Part shown: positions 21,505 to 33,000 of the stretch, in pieces
Numbering within the stretch: the first letter of the stretch is position 1
Layout of the letters: each line of letters opens with the position of its first letter
Assembly (NCBI GenBank): GCA_037355855.1
Contig: CM074758.1
Coordinates: forward strand, 5,181,001-5,245,000
DNA: 64,000 nt
From: Pseudo-nitzschia pungens
Taxonomy: Eukaryota; Bacillariophyta; Bacillariophyceae; Bacillariales; Bacillariaceae
Reading direction: 5' to 3'
The notes under the pieces: model-generated
Told to the model about the DNA's origin: nothing
Database searches by the model: none
The model's input: only the letters and a program-made list of their open reading frames with translations
Position numbers and translations under genes: made by a program

Positions 21505-21989
21505 TGTTAAATTGTAACCAAAATCGGTTTCGTTTGACAAACCCTTAACCCTACATACATTACATATGAACGCTCACACACTGCGCGTAAAGAAAACAAA
21601 ATATTTTCTACTGGGTTTACAGTACAAGAAAACAAGCAGCAGCAGCAACCACTCAGTAGAATTAACAAGACAGCAACGTCGAATTCCCGACAAGGTTGTT
21701 GTCCTCACATCTTTAGTTTCATTCTGATTTGAATACCTTGATACTTACATCCTGCTCCTTCAGCAGCTTCCTGTAGAACTACAAGCCTAAGATCTAACTG
21801 ACTGAGCCCATAAGAGGTAGTTGGAATAGATCTGGTTGATCTTGCTCGATCGGCCGTAGTGGTGAATCCGAGACTATCGATAGAACAGACCGGCACCTCA
21901 ACCGGTCTGCATACCATTGCTCTTGCTGTATATCTCCAAGCTTGCCCTGGGATCTATCAGCTTAAACCAGTTTCAGCTACATTTTAACA
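21505..21989 (+). repeat. Element A 3' LTR
   Basis: 485 bp, TGTTAAATTGTAACC to CAGCTACATTTTAACA, preceded by the polypurine tract CAGATGGGGAG (21494-21504). Its variants (GGGTTTACAG, CTTGCTCGATCGGCCG) reappear as patches in element G's 3' LTR. Confidence 0.95.
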
Positions 21990-22644
21990 AAAGTTCAAAG
22001 GATTCAAAATTCGCTTTCGCACCCAAGCTCCAGAACTCCCAGTTTCTGCCTCTGACAACAAGTCTCACGATTGGTCACTCAGTGTGTATGGTGAATGCAA
22101 GGAAGAACTGCCAACTGATGCACCAACACCACTTGGCAAACCTGTTGTCCTCAACCATTTCTATGATGCAAATCTCATGCATGATATCCTCTCTGGGAAA
22201 GCTGTCACTGGCATTCTGCATTTTGCAAACAAAACACCAATCATGTGGTTCTCCAAGAAACAATCCACTGTGGAGACTGCAACTTTTGGTGCTGAATTTG
22301 TTGCAGCAAGGACATGCATTGAACAGATTGTTGACTTGCGCCAATCATTTCGATACATGGGTATCCCTGTCAAAGACACATCATTTGGATGGGGAGACAA
22401 TGAAAAGCAAGTACTCAGCGCTTCATTTCCTTATGCAAGACTTCACAAGAGACACAATATCCTCACATATCACTATGTTCGAAGCATGATTGCACGAGGC
22501 TTCATCAACCTGCAACACATTGTTGGTAAGGACAACTGTGCTGACATCCTCACCAAACATTGGAGTCACAATTCTGTCTATTCCCTGATTAAACCCATCT
22601 TCAACTATGAAGGCAACACCGGTGATCTTTTCATTCAAGATTGA
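21990..22644 (+). pseudogene. pol: Element C pol remnant (RNase H end)
   Basis: Directly after A's LTR the reading resumes with KFKGFKIRFRTQAPEL and runs to the TGA at 22642. It covers the RNase H domain with FYDANLMHD, TFGAEF, GDNEKQV and NCADILTKHW. It is nearly the same as the corresponding part of A and G. The upstream part of C must lie left of the window or have been lost. A polypurine tract and C's 3' LTR follow. Confidence 0.9.
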
Positions 22645-22701
22645 TGACATCATACCCTGTTGGTAGATTGAACATGGCAAAATCAAGGAACAGATGGGGA
22701 G

Positions 22702-22746
22702 TGTTAAATTGTAACCAAAATCGGTTTTCGTTTGACAAACCCTTAA
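22702..22746 (+). repeat. Element C 3' LTR, first 45 bp (continues at 47182)
   Basis: It starts TGTTAAATTGTAACC and is cut after CCCTTAA by element D. The missing remainder is found at 47182-47613, starting with the CTTAA duplication. Confidence 0.95.
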
Positions 22747-23230
22747 TGTTAAATTGTAACCAAAATTGGTTGACGTTTGACAAACCCTTAACCCTACATA
22801 CATTACATATGAACGCTCACACACTGCGCGAAAAGAAAATAAATAATTTTCTACTGGGTTCACAGTACAAGAACACACAAGCAGCAGCAGCAAACACCCA
22901 GTAGAATTAACAAGACAGCAACGTCGAATTCCCGACAAGGTTGTTGTCCTCACATCTTTAGTTTAACTCTGATTTGAATACCTTCATACTTACATCCTGC
23001 TCCTTGAGCAGCTCCCTGTAGAACTACAAGCCTAAGATCTAACTGACTGAGCCCACAGGTAGTTAGAATAGATCTGGTTGATTTCACGGTCAGCCGTAGT
23101 GGTAAATCCGAGACTATCGATAGAACAGATCGGCACCTCAACCGGTCTGCATACCATTGCTCTTGCTGTATATCTCCAAGCTTGCCTTAGGACCTATCAG
23201 CTTAAACCCAGTTTCAGCTACATTTTAACA
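22747..23230 (+). repeat. Element D 5' LTR
   Basis: 484 bp, TG...CA ends. The putative tRNA-Asn primer site GATTAACAGTCGCAAGC starts at 23231, followed by the hairpin-forming GCAAGCTTATTGTAAGCTTGC region (23242-23262). Confidence 0.95.
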
Positions 23231-23538
23231 GATTAACAGTCGCAAGCTTATTGTAAGCTTGCAAAGCTGGAGATCTACAAGCAACGATAACAAGAAAACA
23301 ACGACGACGACGACGAAAGACGGAATCGACGCTGTTTACAGTTTTAATTTTATACTGGAACAACAAGCTCCCTGTTGCGAGGCCGTTCCAGGTATTATTA
23401 ATCTCCTTTCTATTGCGGATAAAACGGTACAAACGGCGTCTCCAAACTCCAAGAACTGACGGAGAAAGAATTTTTTGAAATTCTTACTGCTGCTGCACCC
23501 ATTTCTTTCGCCCCAACACGACGTGCCCCTGTTATTGT

Positions 23539-24000
23539 TATTAAATTGTAACCGTGACACGATTCATTACATGCGCACGTCGTGCGCAACATGGTTTTCT
23601 ACAGGGTTTTCCAGTACTGATTGTACACTGACAGCAAACTTCCACGTACAATTTGTACATGAAAAACAAACAGCAAACACAACAAGACAGCAACGTCGAT
23701 TCCTCGACAAGATTGCTGTCCTCACTTCTTTAGTTTAACTCTGATTTGAATACCTTGATACCTACATCCTGCTCCCTGAGCAACTCCCTTTAGAACTACA
23801 AGCCTAAGGTCTAACTGACTGTGCCAAGTGGTAGTTAGAATAGATCTGACCAATTGTCTTCCCCTTTGGTCGTAGTGGTGAATCCGAGACTATCGATAGA
23901 ACAGACCGGCACCTCAACCGGTTTGATTGCTCCTGCTGTATATCTCCAAGCTTGCCTTAGGACCTATCAGCTTAAACCCTGGTTCAGCTACATTTTAACA
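23539..24000 (+). repeat. Element F 5' LTR (TA...CA ends)
   Basis: 462 bp beginning TATTAAATTGTAACCGTG and ending CATTTTAACA. The primer site GATTAACAGTCGC begins at 24001. Confidence 0.95.
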
Positions 24001-24659
24001 GATTAACAGTCGCAAGCTTATTTTAAGCTTGCAAAGCTAGAGATATACAAGCCACGCAAAACAAACAAGGAACAACGACGACGGCGAAAAGACGATGTTA
24101 CAGAAATAATTTTAAGCTGGATCCCCAAGCTCCCTGTTGCAACGCCGTTCCAGATATTCTTATTCTCCTTGTTATTGCGGATATAACCATACAAACGGCG
24201 TCTCGAAACTCCAAGAACTGACGGAGAAAGAATTTTTCAAAATTCTGCTGCTGCTGCACCTATTTCTCCAATCACGACGAGACGCAAAGTACAACATATA
24301 ACCTCCCACTTATAGATCTGTATCCCCCGAATACAGCTGTATCTTCCTTTGTATCCACCAGGCAAATATACCCCTGTTCCTTTGCCACACACACCCTTCC
24401 TGGATTTATCCACACCACACGGACCGTGTTTTCGAACGACAACGGCGTTTCGAACAACAACGACGTTTCGAACAACGACGGCGCTTTCGAACGACACAGC
24501 ACAACGCTCAGCAATATATAACCTTCACTGAGTTCTCGAATACAGCTGCAATAACAACTGTATTTCCCCAGGCATATTATCTTCCTATTCTTGGACCTTA
24601 TTTTATCCTGGATCTTATCCTAATTCCAGATACTGGACCGAATTTCAGATACTTCCTTT

Positions 24660-25724
24660 ATGCCTCGTCGACGCACCCGACAAAGCGCTCCCTTTCCCCC
24701 TTTCTACCAAGATCAATACCAAGACCTACGGTCTATTATCACCGCCTCCCACTCTCTCTTTGATCGACAGATGACTCCCGCGGATCCCAACACCACACCC
24801 GATGCGTCTCCCGCCGACGCGTCTCCTCCAGACACCATGCCTCCTCCAGACACTGTAGACGACACGGCCCCAGCAACCTCAACGCCTGCTGCCAGCTCCG
24901 CTGCCTTCAGCCCTCTTACCACCCACTTCGATCTTCACTGCGCCCGCGCTCTCCGCGAACTTTTCGATGTCAGCGATCCCGCATCATTACTTTGTAATGC
25001 CCTCATTGCTTCTGGCATCACCACATGGCGTAAATTCATTCGATTGACTGAGCCCATCGTCAACCGACTCCAGTATCGTGACGCTCGCAACAACTACTTT
25101 GATCTCCCTCCCTTCACCTATATCCAACTGCTCCAATTTGTCAATTTCCGTGACCACCTCAACGCATTGAAACAACCTTACCGTGATGTCACTCTTTACA
25201 CGGCTGACGCCTTTGATGCTTTTGTTGACGATCTTGACGTTGGCACTGTTGCACCGATACGTGCACCGACCACCTCACCGACCACTCCATTGGCAGACAT
25301 GGTCATTGCACCAGCACCAGGCCCGGTCATTGCACCAGCACCAGGCCCGGTCATTGCATCAGCACCAGGCCCAGTCATTGCACCTGCACCACACCCTGCA
25401 CCTGCCCCAGCTCCGACACGTCTCCTGGCACTTCCTGCCACCGCATCGACATCCCCTTTAACACAGACCTCGCTGATCCTGCTGATTCCAGCACCCGCAT
25501 CCACCACCGACACTCCTCCGCCGCTTCCTGCATCTGAACACCTCCCTTGTTTGTCACCTCTGCTTCCTTTCGGCCTGTTTGGTGGGATACCCCCTGTGTT
25601 ATCTACCATTACCCTCCGACACTGCGATGCCATCATCACCCAGTTGTACCACCTTTTCGCTCACCCTTCTTGTTTGATTCCATCCACGTTCTTTCCCCTT
25701 CAGTTATCTGGGGCGATGTCATGA
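24660..25724 (+). CDS. gag: Element F gag-like protein with Pro/Ala linker and RHCDAII C-terminal segment, 354 aa
   Basis: From ATG 24660 (MPRRRTRQ). Residues 1-~190 match the N-terminal gag domain of element E (ITTWRKFIRLT, NNYFDLPPFT, QPYRDVTLYTADAFDAF). A linker of VIAPAPGP-type repeats follows, then a C-terminal segment with TLRHCDAIITQLYHLF, also conserved in element B's protein. Protease, integrase and RT are absent. TGA at 25722. A gag-type particle protein is the natural reading; the C-terminal segment has no known role. Because the linker differs between B and F while the C-terminal segment is kept, that segment may be under selection (inference). Confidence 0.8.
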   Translation: MPRRRTRQSAPFPPFYQDQYQDLRSIITASHSLFDRQMTPADPNTTPDASPADASPPDTMPPPDTVDDTAPATSTPAASSAAFSPLTTHFDLHCARALRELFDVSDPASLLCNALIASGITTWRKFIRLTEPIVNRLQYRDARNNYFDLPPFTYIQLLQFVNFRDHLNALKQPYRDVTLYTADAFDAFVDDLDVGTVAPIRAPTTSPTTPLADMVIAPAPGPVIAPAPGPVIASAPGPVIAPAPHPAPAPAPTRLLALPATASTSPLTQTSLILLIPAPASTTDTPPPLPASEHLPCLSPLLPFGLFGGIPPVLSTITLRHCDAIITQLYHLFAHPSCLIPSTFFPLQLSGAMS

Positions 25725-25753
25725 GATAACTTTGCCGAAGAACTGCTGGATAC

Positions 25754-26239
25754 TGTTAAATTGTAACCAAAATCGGTTTTCGTTTGACAAACCCTTAACC
25801 CTACATATATACATATGAACGCAGATCACATCACACTGCGCGAAAAAGAAAATAAATAATTTTCTACTGGGTTCTCAGTACAAGAAAACAAGCAGCAGCA
25901 GCAACCACTCAGTAGAATTAACAAGACAGCAACGTCGAATTCCCGACAAGGTTGTTGTCCTCACATCTTTAGTTTAACTCTGATTTGAATACCTTGATAC
26001 TTACATCCTGCTCCTCCAGCAGCCTCTGTAGAACTACAAGCCTAAGATCTAACTGACTGAGCCCAGAAGAGGTAGTTAGAATAGATCTGATCGATTTGTT
26101 CGGTCGTAGTGGTGAATCCGAGACTATCGATAGAACAGACCGGCACCTCAACCGGTTTGCGCGCCTTTGCTCTTGCTGTATATCTCCAAGCTTGCCCTGG
26201 GATCTATCAGCTTAAGCCAGTTTCAGCTACATTTTAACA
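25754..26239 (+). repeat. Element G 5' LTR
   Basis: 486 bp, TGTTAAATTGTAACC to CAGCTACATTTTAACA. It contains the conserved core ACTATCGATAGAACAG and the ACCGG...CCGGT hairpin. The primer site follows at 26240. Confidence 0.95.
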
Positions 26240-27028
26240 GATTAACAGTCGCAAGCTTATCTTAAGCTTGCAAAGCTGGAGATCTACAAGCCACGCAAAA
26301 CAACAAGGAACAACAACGAACGACGACGGCGAAAAGACGACGAACGCCGCTGCTACAGAAATAATTTTATACTGGATCCCCAAGCTCCCTGCTGCAAAGC
26401 CGTTCCAGATATTCTTATTCTCCTTGTTATTGCGGATATAACCATACAAACGGCGTCTCGAAACTCCAAGAACTGACGGAGAAAGAATTTTTCAAAATTT
26501 TGCTGCTGCTGCACCTACGAGACCCAAGTACAACATATAACCTTCCACTGATAGATCTGTATTCTCCGAATACAGCTGTATCTTCCTCTGTATCCACCAG
26601 GCAAATATACCCTGTTCCTTTACCGGATACACCTTCTCCTTTGCCGGATACACCTTCTCGGATTTATCCACACCACACGAACGTTGTTTTCGAACGACAA
26701 CGCACGATAACGGCGTTTCGAACAACAACGGCGACGGCGCTTTCGAACGACAAAGCGCTCAGCAATATTTAACCTCCAGCGCTCAGCAACTGCTGTTTTA
26801 ACCGTGTTTTCGAACAACAACGGCGTTTTCGAACGACAACGAACGGCGTTTTCGCACAACAACAACATTTCTTCGAAATACAGCGCTCAGCAATATATAA
26901 CCTCCACTAAGTTCCCGAATACAGCTGCAATAACACCTGTATTCCCCTCAGGCATATAAACTCCCTATTCCTGGATCTTATCCTATTTCTGGATACTGGA
27001 TCCTATACTATCGAATTTCGGATATTCT
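26240..27028 (+). promoter_or_regulatory. Element G primer site and untranslated leader
   Basis: It starts GATTAACAGTCGCAAGC (putative tRNA-Asn primer site), then the inverted repeat GCAAGCTTATCTTAAGCTTG. Further on it has repeated TTTCGAACGACAACG-like units rich in the TTCGAA palindrome. Similar leaders occur in B, D, E and F and in the fragment at 55243-55779. Confidence 0.7.
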
Positions 27029-30000
27029 ATGCCATACCAAACCCGACAACGAGCTCCATTTCCTAATACCAACGAAGACACCTACCGTACCTTCCAATCT
27101 ATTCAAACTGCAGCTCGCACCCGATTCAACACGAACACGATGTCCGACGATCATGCAAGCACGAATACCAACGAGGCGAATGATGCATCCACCGATGACA
27201 GCGAATTCTTCCCCTCTTTTGACCCCCATGTCACACATATCCTTCGTCACTTCCTCAACATACATACTGAGGACGGAGATATCATCTGTGACGCGCTTCG
27301 CTTTGCCGGCTGTACTACCTGGTCAGAATTCCGGTTCCTCTCTGCCGAACTCATCTCCTGTTTCCAGTACCAAGACAACGGGAGACTTGTTTCCATTTCC
27401 CGCAGCCATGCCTTTCGTCTCAATACGCTTGCTGCATACATGAACCACCTCACCGATACCATCAGTCCGGATGCCTTCCTGGACTTCGCCAACTACGATT
27501 CCGATGCCTTCATTGCTTTTCGACGCACCCATCGTCCTACACTATCGTCCACAGCACCAACACAAACTGCACCAACCCACCCAATGAACGTACATGACCC
27601 GAATTCCCGCACACAGCCCACCTCCTCTTCCCGCTTTGTCAAACCCGATGAACAACTCAAATACGAGAACTGGATCAAACGATCCCATGACGTCACTGTT
27701 TTTGATGTTCTCAAGAATGACACTCGGTTTGAAACCTGGCTCACCGGCTTTCGTGCTCAACTTGCTGCTTATGACTTTGATGTTGATCAGTTCCTTGACC
27801 CTGACTGGGATACCTCCACTCTCGACGGCTACCATCACAAACTCTTTCAGAAACAATGCACCTTTTTCTGGGTTCTTATCCTCCGTGTCCTCAAGTCTGA
27901 CCTCTCCCTCTCCTGTGTCCAAACACACACATCCACCATGGATGGGCGAGCTGCTTATTTTGAGTACATTAAACTCCGTGCATCGACCTTCACTCAAGAG
28001 TTTGACATTGCCAAACAGACCCAAACCCTTCAATCCCTCACCCTTGCCTCCTGGAAGGAATCCACTGTCAAATTTCTTACACACTGGTTTGACCAATATG
28101 ACCTCTTATGCAAGATGACAGCCCCCAAGTCCCCCATGCAATATCACATGCTTCGGACCCTCCTTCTCAATGCCTGTGCATATGACGCCCATCTCAGTGA
28201 CCAGTTTTCCAAAGTGCCTCTTCCTTCCACTAGTGACCTTTCCCAAGGCAACGACACTGTCCACATCCTCAAACTCAAAACCACTCTCTTGGCTGAAGCA
28301 ACACGACTGGACTCTCGTGCAACACTCACTTTGCCCACTTCTCGGAGCACCATTCGCGCCAACCTCCACGAAGCCTTTTCATTCCTTGACGCCTCTGAGT
28401 TGACTGATGACTTCTTAGATGATGTCCAAACCTATGCTGCTTTCCGTGCCTCTCAGCCCCGTCAACCTGATCCCAGCACACGCCTTCCTGACTCTTTCTG
28501 GAAAAGTCTCACACCTGAGGGCATGACCCTTTGGAGAAAAATGAATCCTGTGGATAAACGCAAATTCATTGCTGTTCTCAATCCCACTAAATTCCCTGAC
28601 CTTCATTCCTTTTCCACCCCAACTCCTAAACCTGTTGGCCGCAAAGCCTATGCCACTGACCTTCTCACTGGACCATACACTGCAACCGCCTCCCTCCCGG
28701 CTTCTACCACCTTTTCTGATCCTTCTGCTCTTGATGATATTGCCAACGATGCCTCCGATGATGTTGCCAACGATGCCTCCGATGCTTTGGTCACCCAATG
28801 GATTGCTCGTCAACACGGCTCCACCCCCACAGGGTCCTTCCAAGAACTTTCCAAACGTCCCGCCACCACCAGGCAATCTCAATCCAGCAAGCCCTCCGGC
28901 CACACCCAACTTCCACTTGCATCTTCCATGTCCCCTGGACATCCCGCACGCCTCCTTGCTGACAACAAGCCCAAACCACCTACTCAACTTGTTGCTCGCA
29001 TGGCTGATGGTTCCAGTTCTGTTGTTGCTCGATTTGATGACCCTATTGCTTGTCAGTCCGTCACCCATCTCCTCCAACAACATACCAGTCCCCACAACTG
29101 GTCAGCCTGTCAACACCACACTTATTGCTGCAGCCAGGGTCATTTCTTCACTCCCAATCTTGCAATGATCGATCGTGGTGCCAATGGCTGTATCATTGGG
29201 CGCGATGCTACCCTTATCTCTGTCGATGTCCCAAAACGGTTTGTGCATGTCACTGGCATCAACAATCACCAGATGCAGAACATTCCCATTGCCACCGCTG
29301 GTGCATATTGCCACTCCAACCGTGGTCCTGTCATCCTGATTTTTCATGAATGTGCCTACACTGGGAAACACGACTCTATCATCTCCTCTGCTCAGTTGGA
29401 AGCCCACCACCTCACCGTTGATGACAAATCCCTCAAATCTGGTGGCAAACAAATCATCTCCACCCCTGATGGCTTTGTTTTTCCCCTCTCCATTCAACAC
29501 GGGCTCCCATATCTGCGCATGCGCAAATTCACTCCGGCCGAATATGCTTCCCTGCCCCATGTGATCATGACCTCTGACCAATTCTGGGATCCCACCCTCC
29601 TTGATCACGAATACCTTGCCAGTGATCCCTCCTTTGTGACCTTATACCCTGACACTCTCACCGACCTTCCTCACCCTGACATCGATCTACAGGGCAATCC
29701 TCGCAATCTCAAACACAGGCACCCTGATTCCTCCACACAGTTTCACACCACCCTCCTAAATTCTGGTTCCTGTGTCCACTTCCACGAGTTTGTCAACGTC
29801 CCTGACATTGACAATGATGGCCCTTCTGTCTCTGCCTCTGCTGCCGGTTCGTTTTGGCTTCACGATGCTGACTATTTTCACAGTGAACTTCTTGCTCGCT
29901 GTGCCTTTACCGCTCTCCAATCCCATCTCGAGCCCTCTGCCGATGTCGTCTCTTCCTCTGATGACACACTCCATGCCACCAACCGGCCTCGCATCTCTGT

Positions 30001-33000
30001 TGCCACACCTCATGACTTTGCCGCCCTGAAACCATTCTTTGCCTGGATTCCCATTGACAGGATTCATGCCACCTTTCAGAACTCCACTCAATACAGTTCC
30101 ATGCCCAACAGTCCTGACGGCAACCTTTTCAAGCGTTACAACGCACCTCAACCTGCCATGAATGTCCGCCCCTTTAATGATGATGTCCTCTCCGATGCCA
30201 TCTATTGTGACACCCCCGCCATTGATGGAGGTTCCAAAATGGCTCAACTCTTCTTTGGGCGCCTTTCCCACATCATCCACGTTGAACCCATGAAAACTAC
30301 CGGTGAATTCCTTTCCTGCTTCCAGAATTTTGTTCGCACCTGGGGAAGACCACTTTGCCTGCTTTGTGACTCTGGAAAATACCAAGCCAGCAACCGTGTT
30401 CTTGACTACCTTCGCCTCCTCTGGATTCGGCTCTGGCAATCTGAACCATATTACCAACACCAAAACAAGTTTGAGCGACGCTATCAAACCTTTCTCCGCA
30501 CTGTCAATCGTGTCATGGACCGCACTGGCACCCCCCCTCACCTGTGGTTCCACTGCATGCAATATATTGCTGGCTTACTCAACCATATCTCTGACCCCAC
30601 TCTCCATGATCGTCAACCCATTTTTGTTGCCACTGGCACTCTTGGTGACATCTCTGCCTACACCGCATTCTTTTGGTTCGAGCCTGTCTACTTCAAAGTG
30701 GATGACTCCCCCTTTGGGTCTCCCACCGAACGCTTCGGGCATTTTGTTGGCCTCGCTGATCACGTCGGCAATGCCATGACCTTCCACATTTGGGTCCCTG
30801 ACACCAACAAGATTGTCCCTCGGAGCAATGTCCGCACTGCTTTAGATGCCTCTACTCGCAACCAACGTGCTGGCACTTTCACTGATGATGCCTTCCTCGC
30901 CTGGCGTCAGCACCTCAATTCCTCTCACCTACCCACTGCCTCTGGTGCCACCCCGTCTCGCACTGCGTCTGACCCCCCTCCTGTCTCACCTGCTTCCTCT
31001 TCTGTTTATCGTGCCTCTGACACTTATGCCCAGATTGATGGCAAATGGCAAATTGTTCCACTCAAGCACAACTATGGGGAGCTGGGTGATGCACCTTTTC
31101 GTCAGTTGGTCTACACCAAAGACAAAACGGGTACTCCACGCCTTGAATCAGATTTTGGTGATCCTGAACTTGCTTATCTTGACACAAGCGTCTCACCAGC
31201 TGATCCAAGCCTTGATTACATTCCTGACACCGGTCCATCGAAGGTAGTTCTACTTGACCATGATGGCAATCCTGTATGCAACCAACATGGGGAGCTACAA
31301 ACAATTGATGCCATCCCTCCTGATGATCTCTTTGGACGTTCCTTCCTCATTTCCAATCCCGATGGCACAAGGACCCGAACCACTGTTGTCAGCATTCTTG
31401 ACAAGCTCCAAACGAACCCTGACCTCATAAAGTTTCAATGCAACCACGACAATGACACTGTTGATGACGTCATTGCATACAATGACATCATGAATCACAT
31501 TCATCGTGACGAAACTCAAGAAGATGGCCCATTGTGGGCATTCAGACGCATTCTTGGACACCAAGGTCCATTGACTCACCGTCATCCCGACTACAAAGGA
31601 AGCCTTTACAATCTATGGGTTGAATGGGAAAACATGGAACGTACTTTTGAACCACTCAACATAATGGCAGCTGATGACCCTGTCACTGTGGCACAATATG
31701 CCAAGGAACACAACCTCTTACAAACCAGAGGTTGGAAACGACTTCGGCGCATTGTCAAACTGGCCAAACGTACCAAACAGTTGGAGCGCCTCACCAAGCA
31801 AGCGAAGCTCAAATCCTTCAACACCAGTCCCAAATACCAATATGGATTCCAAGTCCCCAACAATCATGAAGAAGCTGTCCAACTGGACATCAAGAATGGC
31901 AACACCAAATGGCAAGATGCCATCAAGCTTGAAATGCAACAACTCCATGAATATGACACCTTTATTGACAATGGACTCTTTGAAGCATCCAACATTCCTT
32001 CTGGATATCAACAAATCAAAGTCCACATGATCTTCGCAGTCAAACATGATGGACGTCACAAGGCAAGACTTGTAGCCAATGGCAATCTCACAGATGTACC
32101 ACTTGACAGCGTGTATGCTGGTGTGGTGTCACTCCGGGGCCTTCGCATGTGCCTGTTTGCAGCTGAACTCAACTCCCTTGATGCATGGGGCACTGACATT
32201 GGAAATGCCTATTTAGAAGCCTTCACTTCTGAAAAGGTCTGCATCAAAGCAGGTCCAGAGTTTGGTCCACTCAAAGGTCACATGCTGCTTATCCACAAAG
32301 CTCTTTATGGCCTACGATCTTCTGGGAAATGTTTTGGTGACCTTCTCGCTGCCTGCCTCATTGAACAAGGTTTTGAACAGTCCAAGAATGAAGCTGAAAT
32401 CTTCATGCGTCCTGGCGTTAACAAACATGGGGAGCCTGTTTATGAATATGTGGCAACCTATGTTGATGATCTTTGTGTATGCATGTCAGAACCAAACCAA
32501 TTTCTTGAAGTCCTCCAAGCTGAACCCTACAACTTCAAACTCAAAGGTTCAGGACCCATGCAATTCCATCTTGGATGTGGTTTCACAAGAGACAAACATG
32601 GGATCCTATGTATGGATCCATCCAAATTCATCTCCAAACTTGAAACCTCTTATCAGCAGATGTTTGGATGCGCACCTAAAACAAGAGCACAGTCTCCACT
32701 TGAAGAAAATGACCATCCTGAACTTGACACATCTGACTTCCTTGATGAAGAAAACACCAAGAAATACCAGAGCATGATTGGATCCCTCCAATGGCTTGTC
32801 ACGATCGGGCGCTTTGATATTCAAACAGCTGTAATGACAATGTCCAGTTTTAGAGCTCAACCAAGACAAGGCCACTTGGAACGTGCAAAACGCATCTACG
32901 GTTATGTAACAAAGTTCAAAGGATTCAAGATTCGCTTTCGCACCCAAGCTCCAGAACTCCCAGTTTCTGCCCCTGACAACAAGTCTCACGATTGGTCACT

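Larger units (their letters stand above)
10733..21989 (+). mobile_element. Element A: copia-type LTR retrotransposon, 5' part missing, split by element B
   Basis: A is represented by pol (10733-11353, resuming at 17712) and its 3' LTR (21505-21989). Everything upstream of the end of the protease region is replaced at 10732/10733 by the right direct repeat. The rest may lie beyond the window's left edge if the 10-kb block was inserted into A; that is inference. A is itself inserted in element C: directly after its 3' LTR, C's pol resumes (AAAGTTC) at 21990. Confidence 0.85.
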
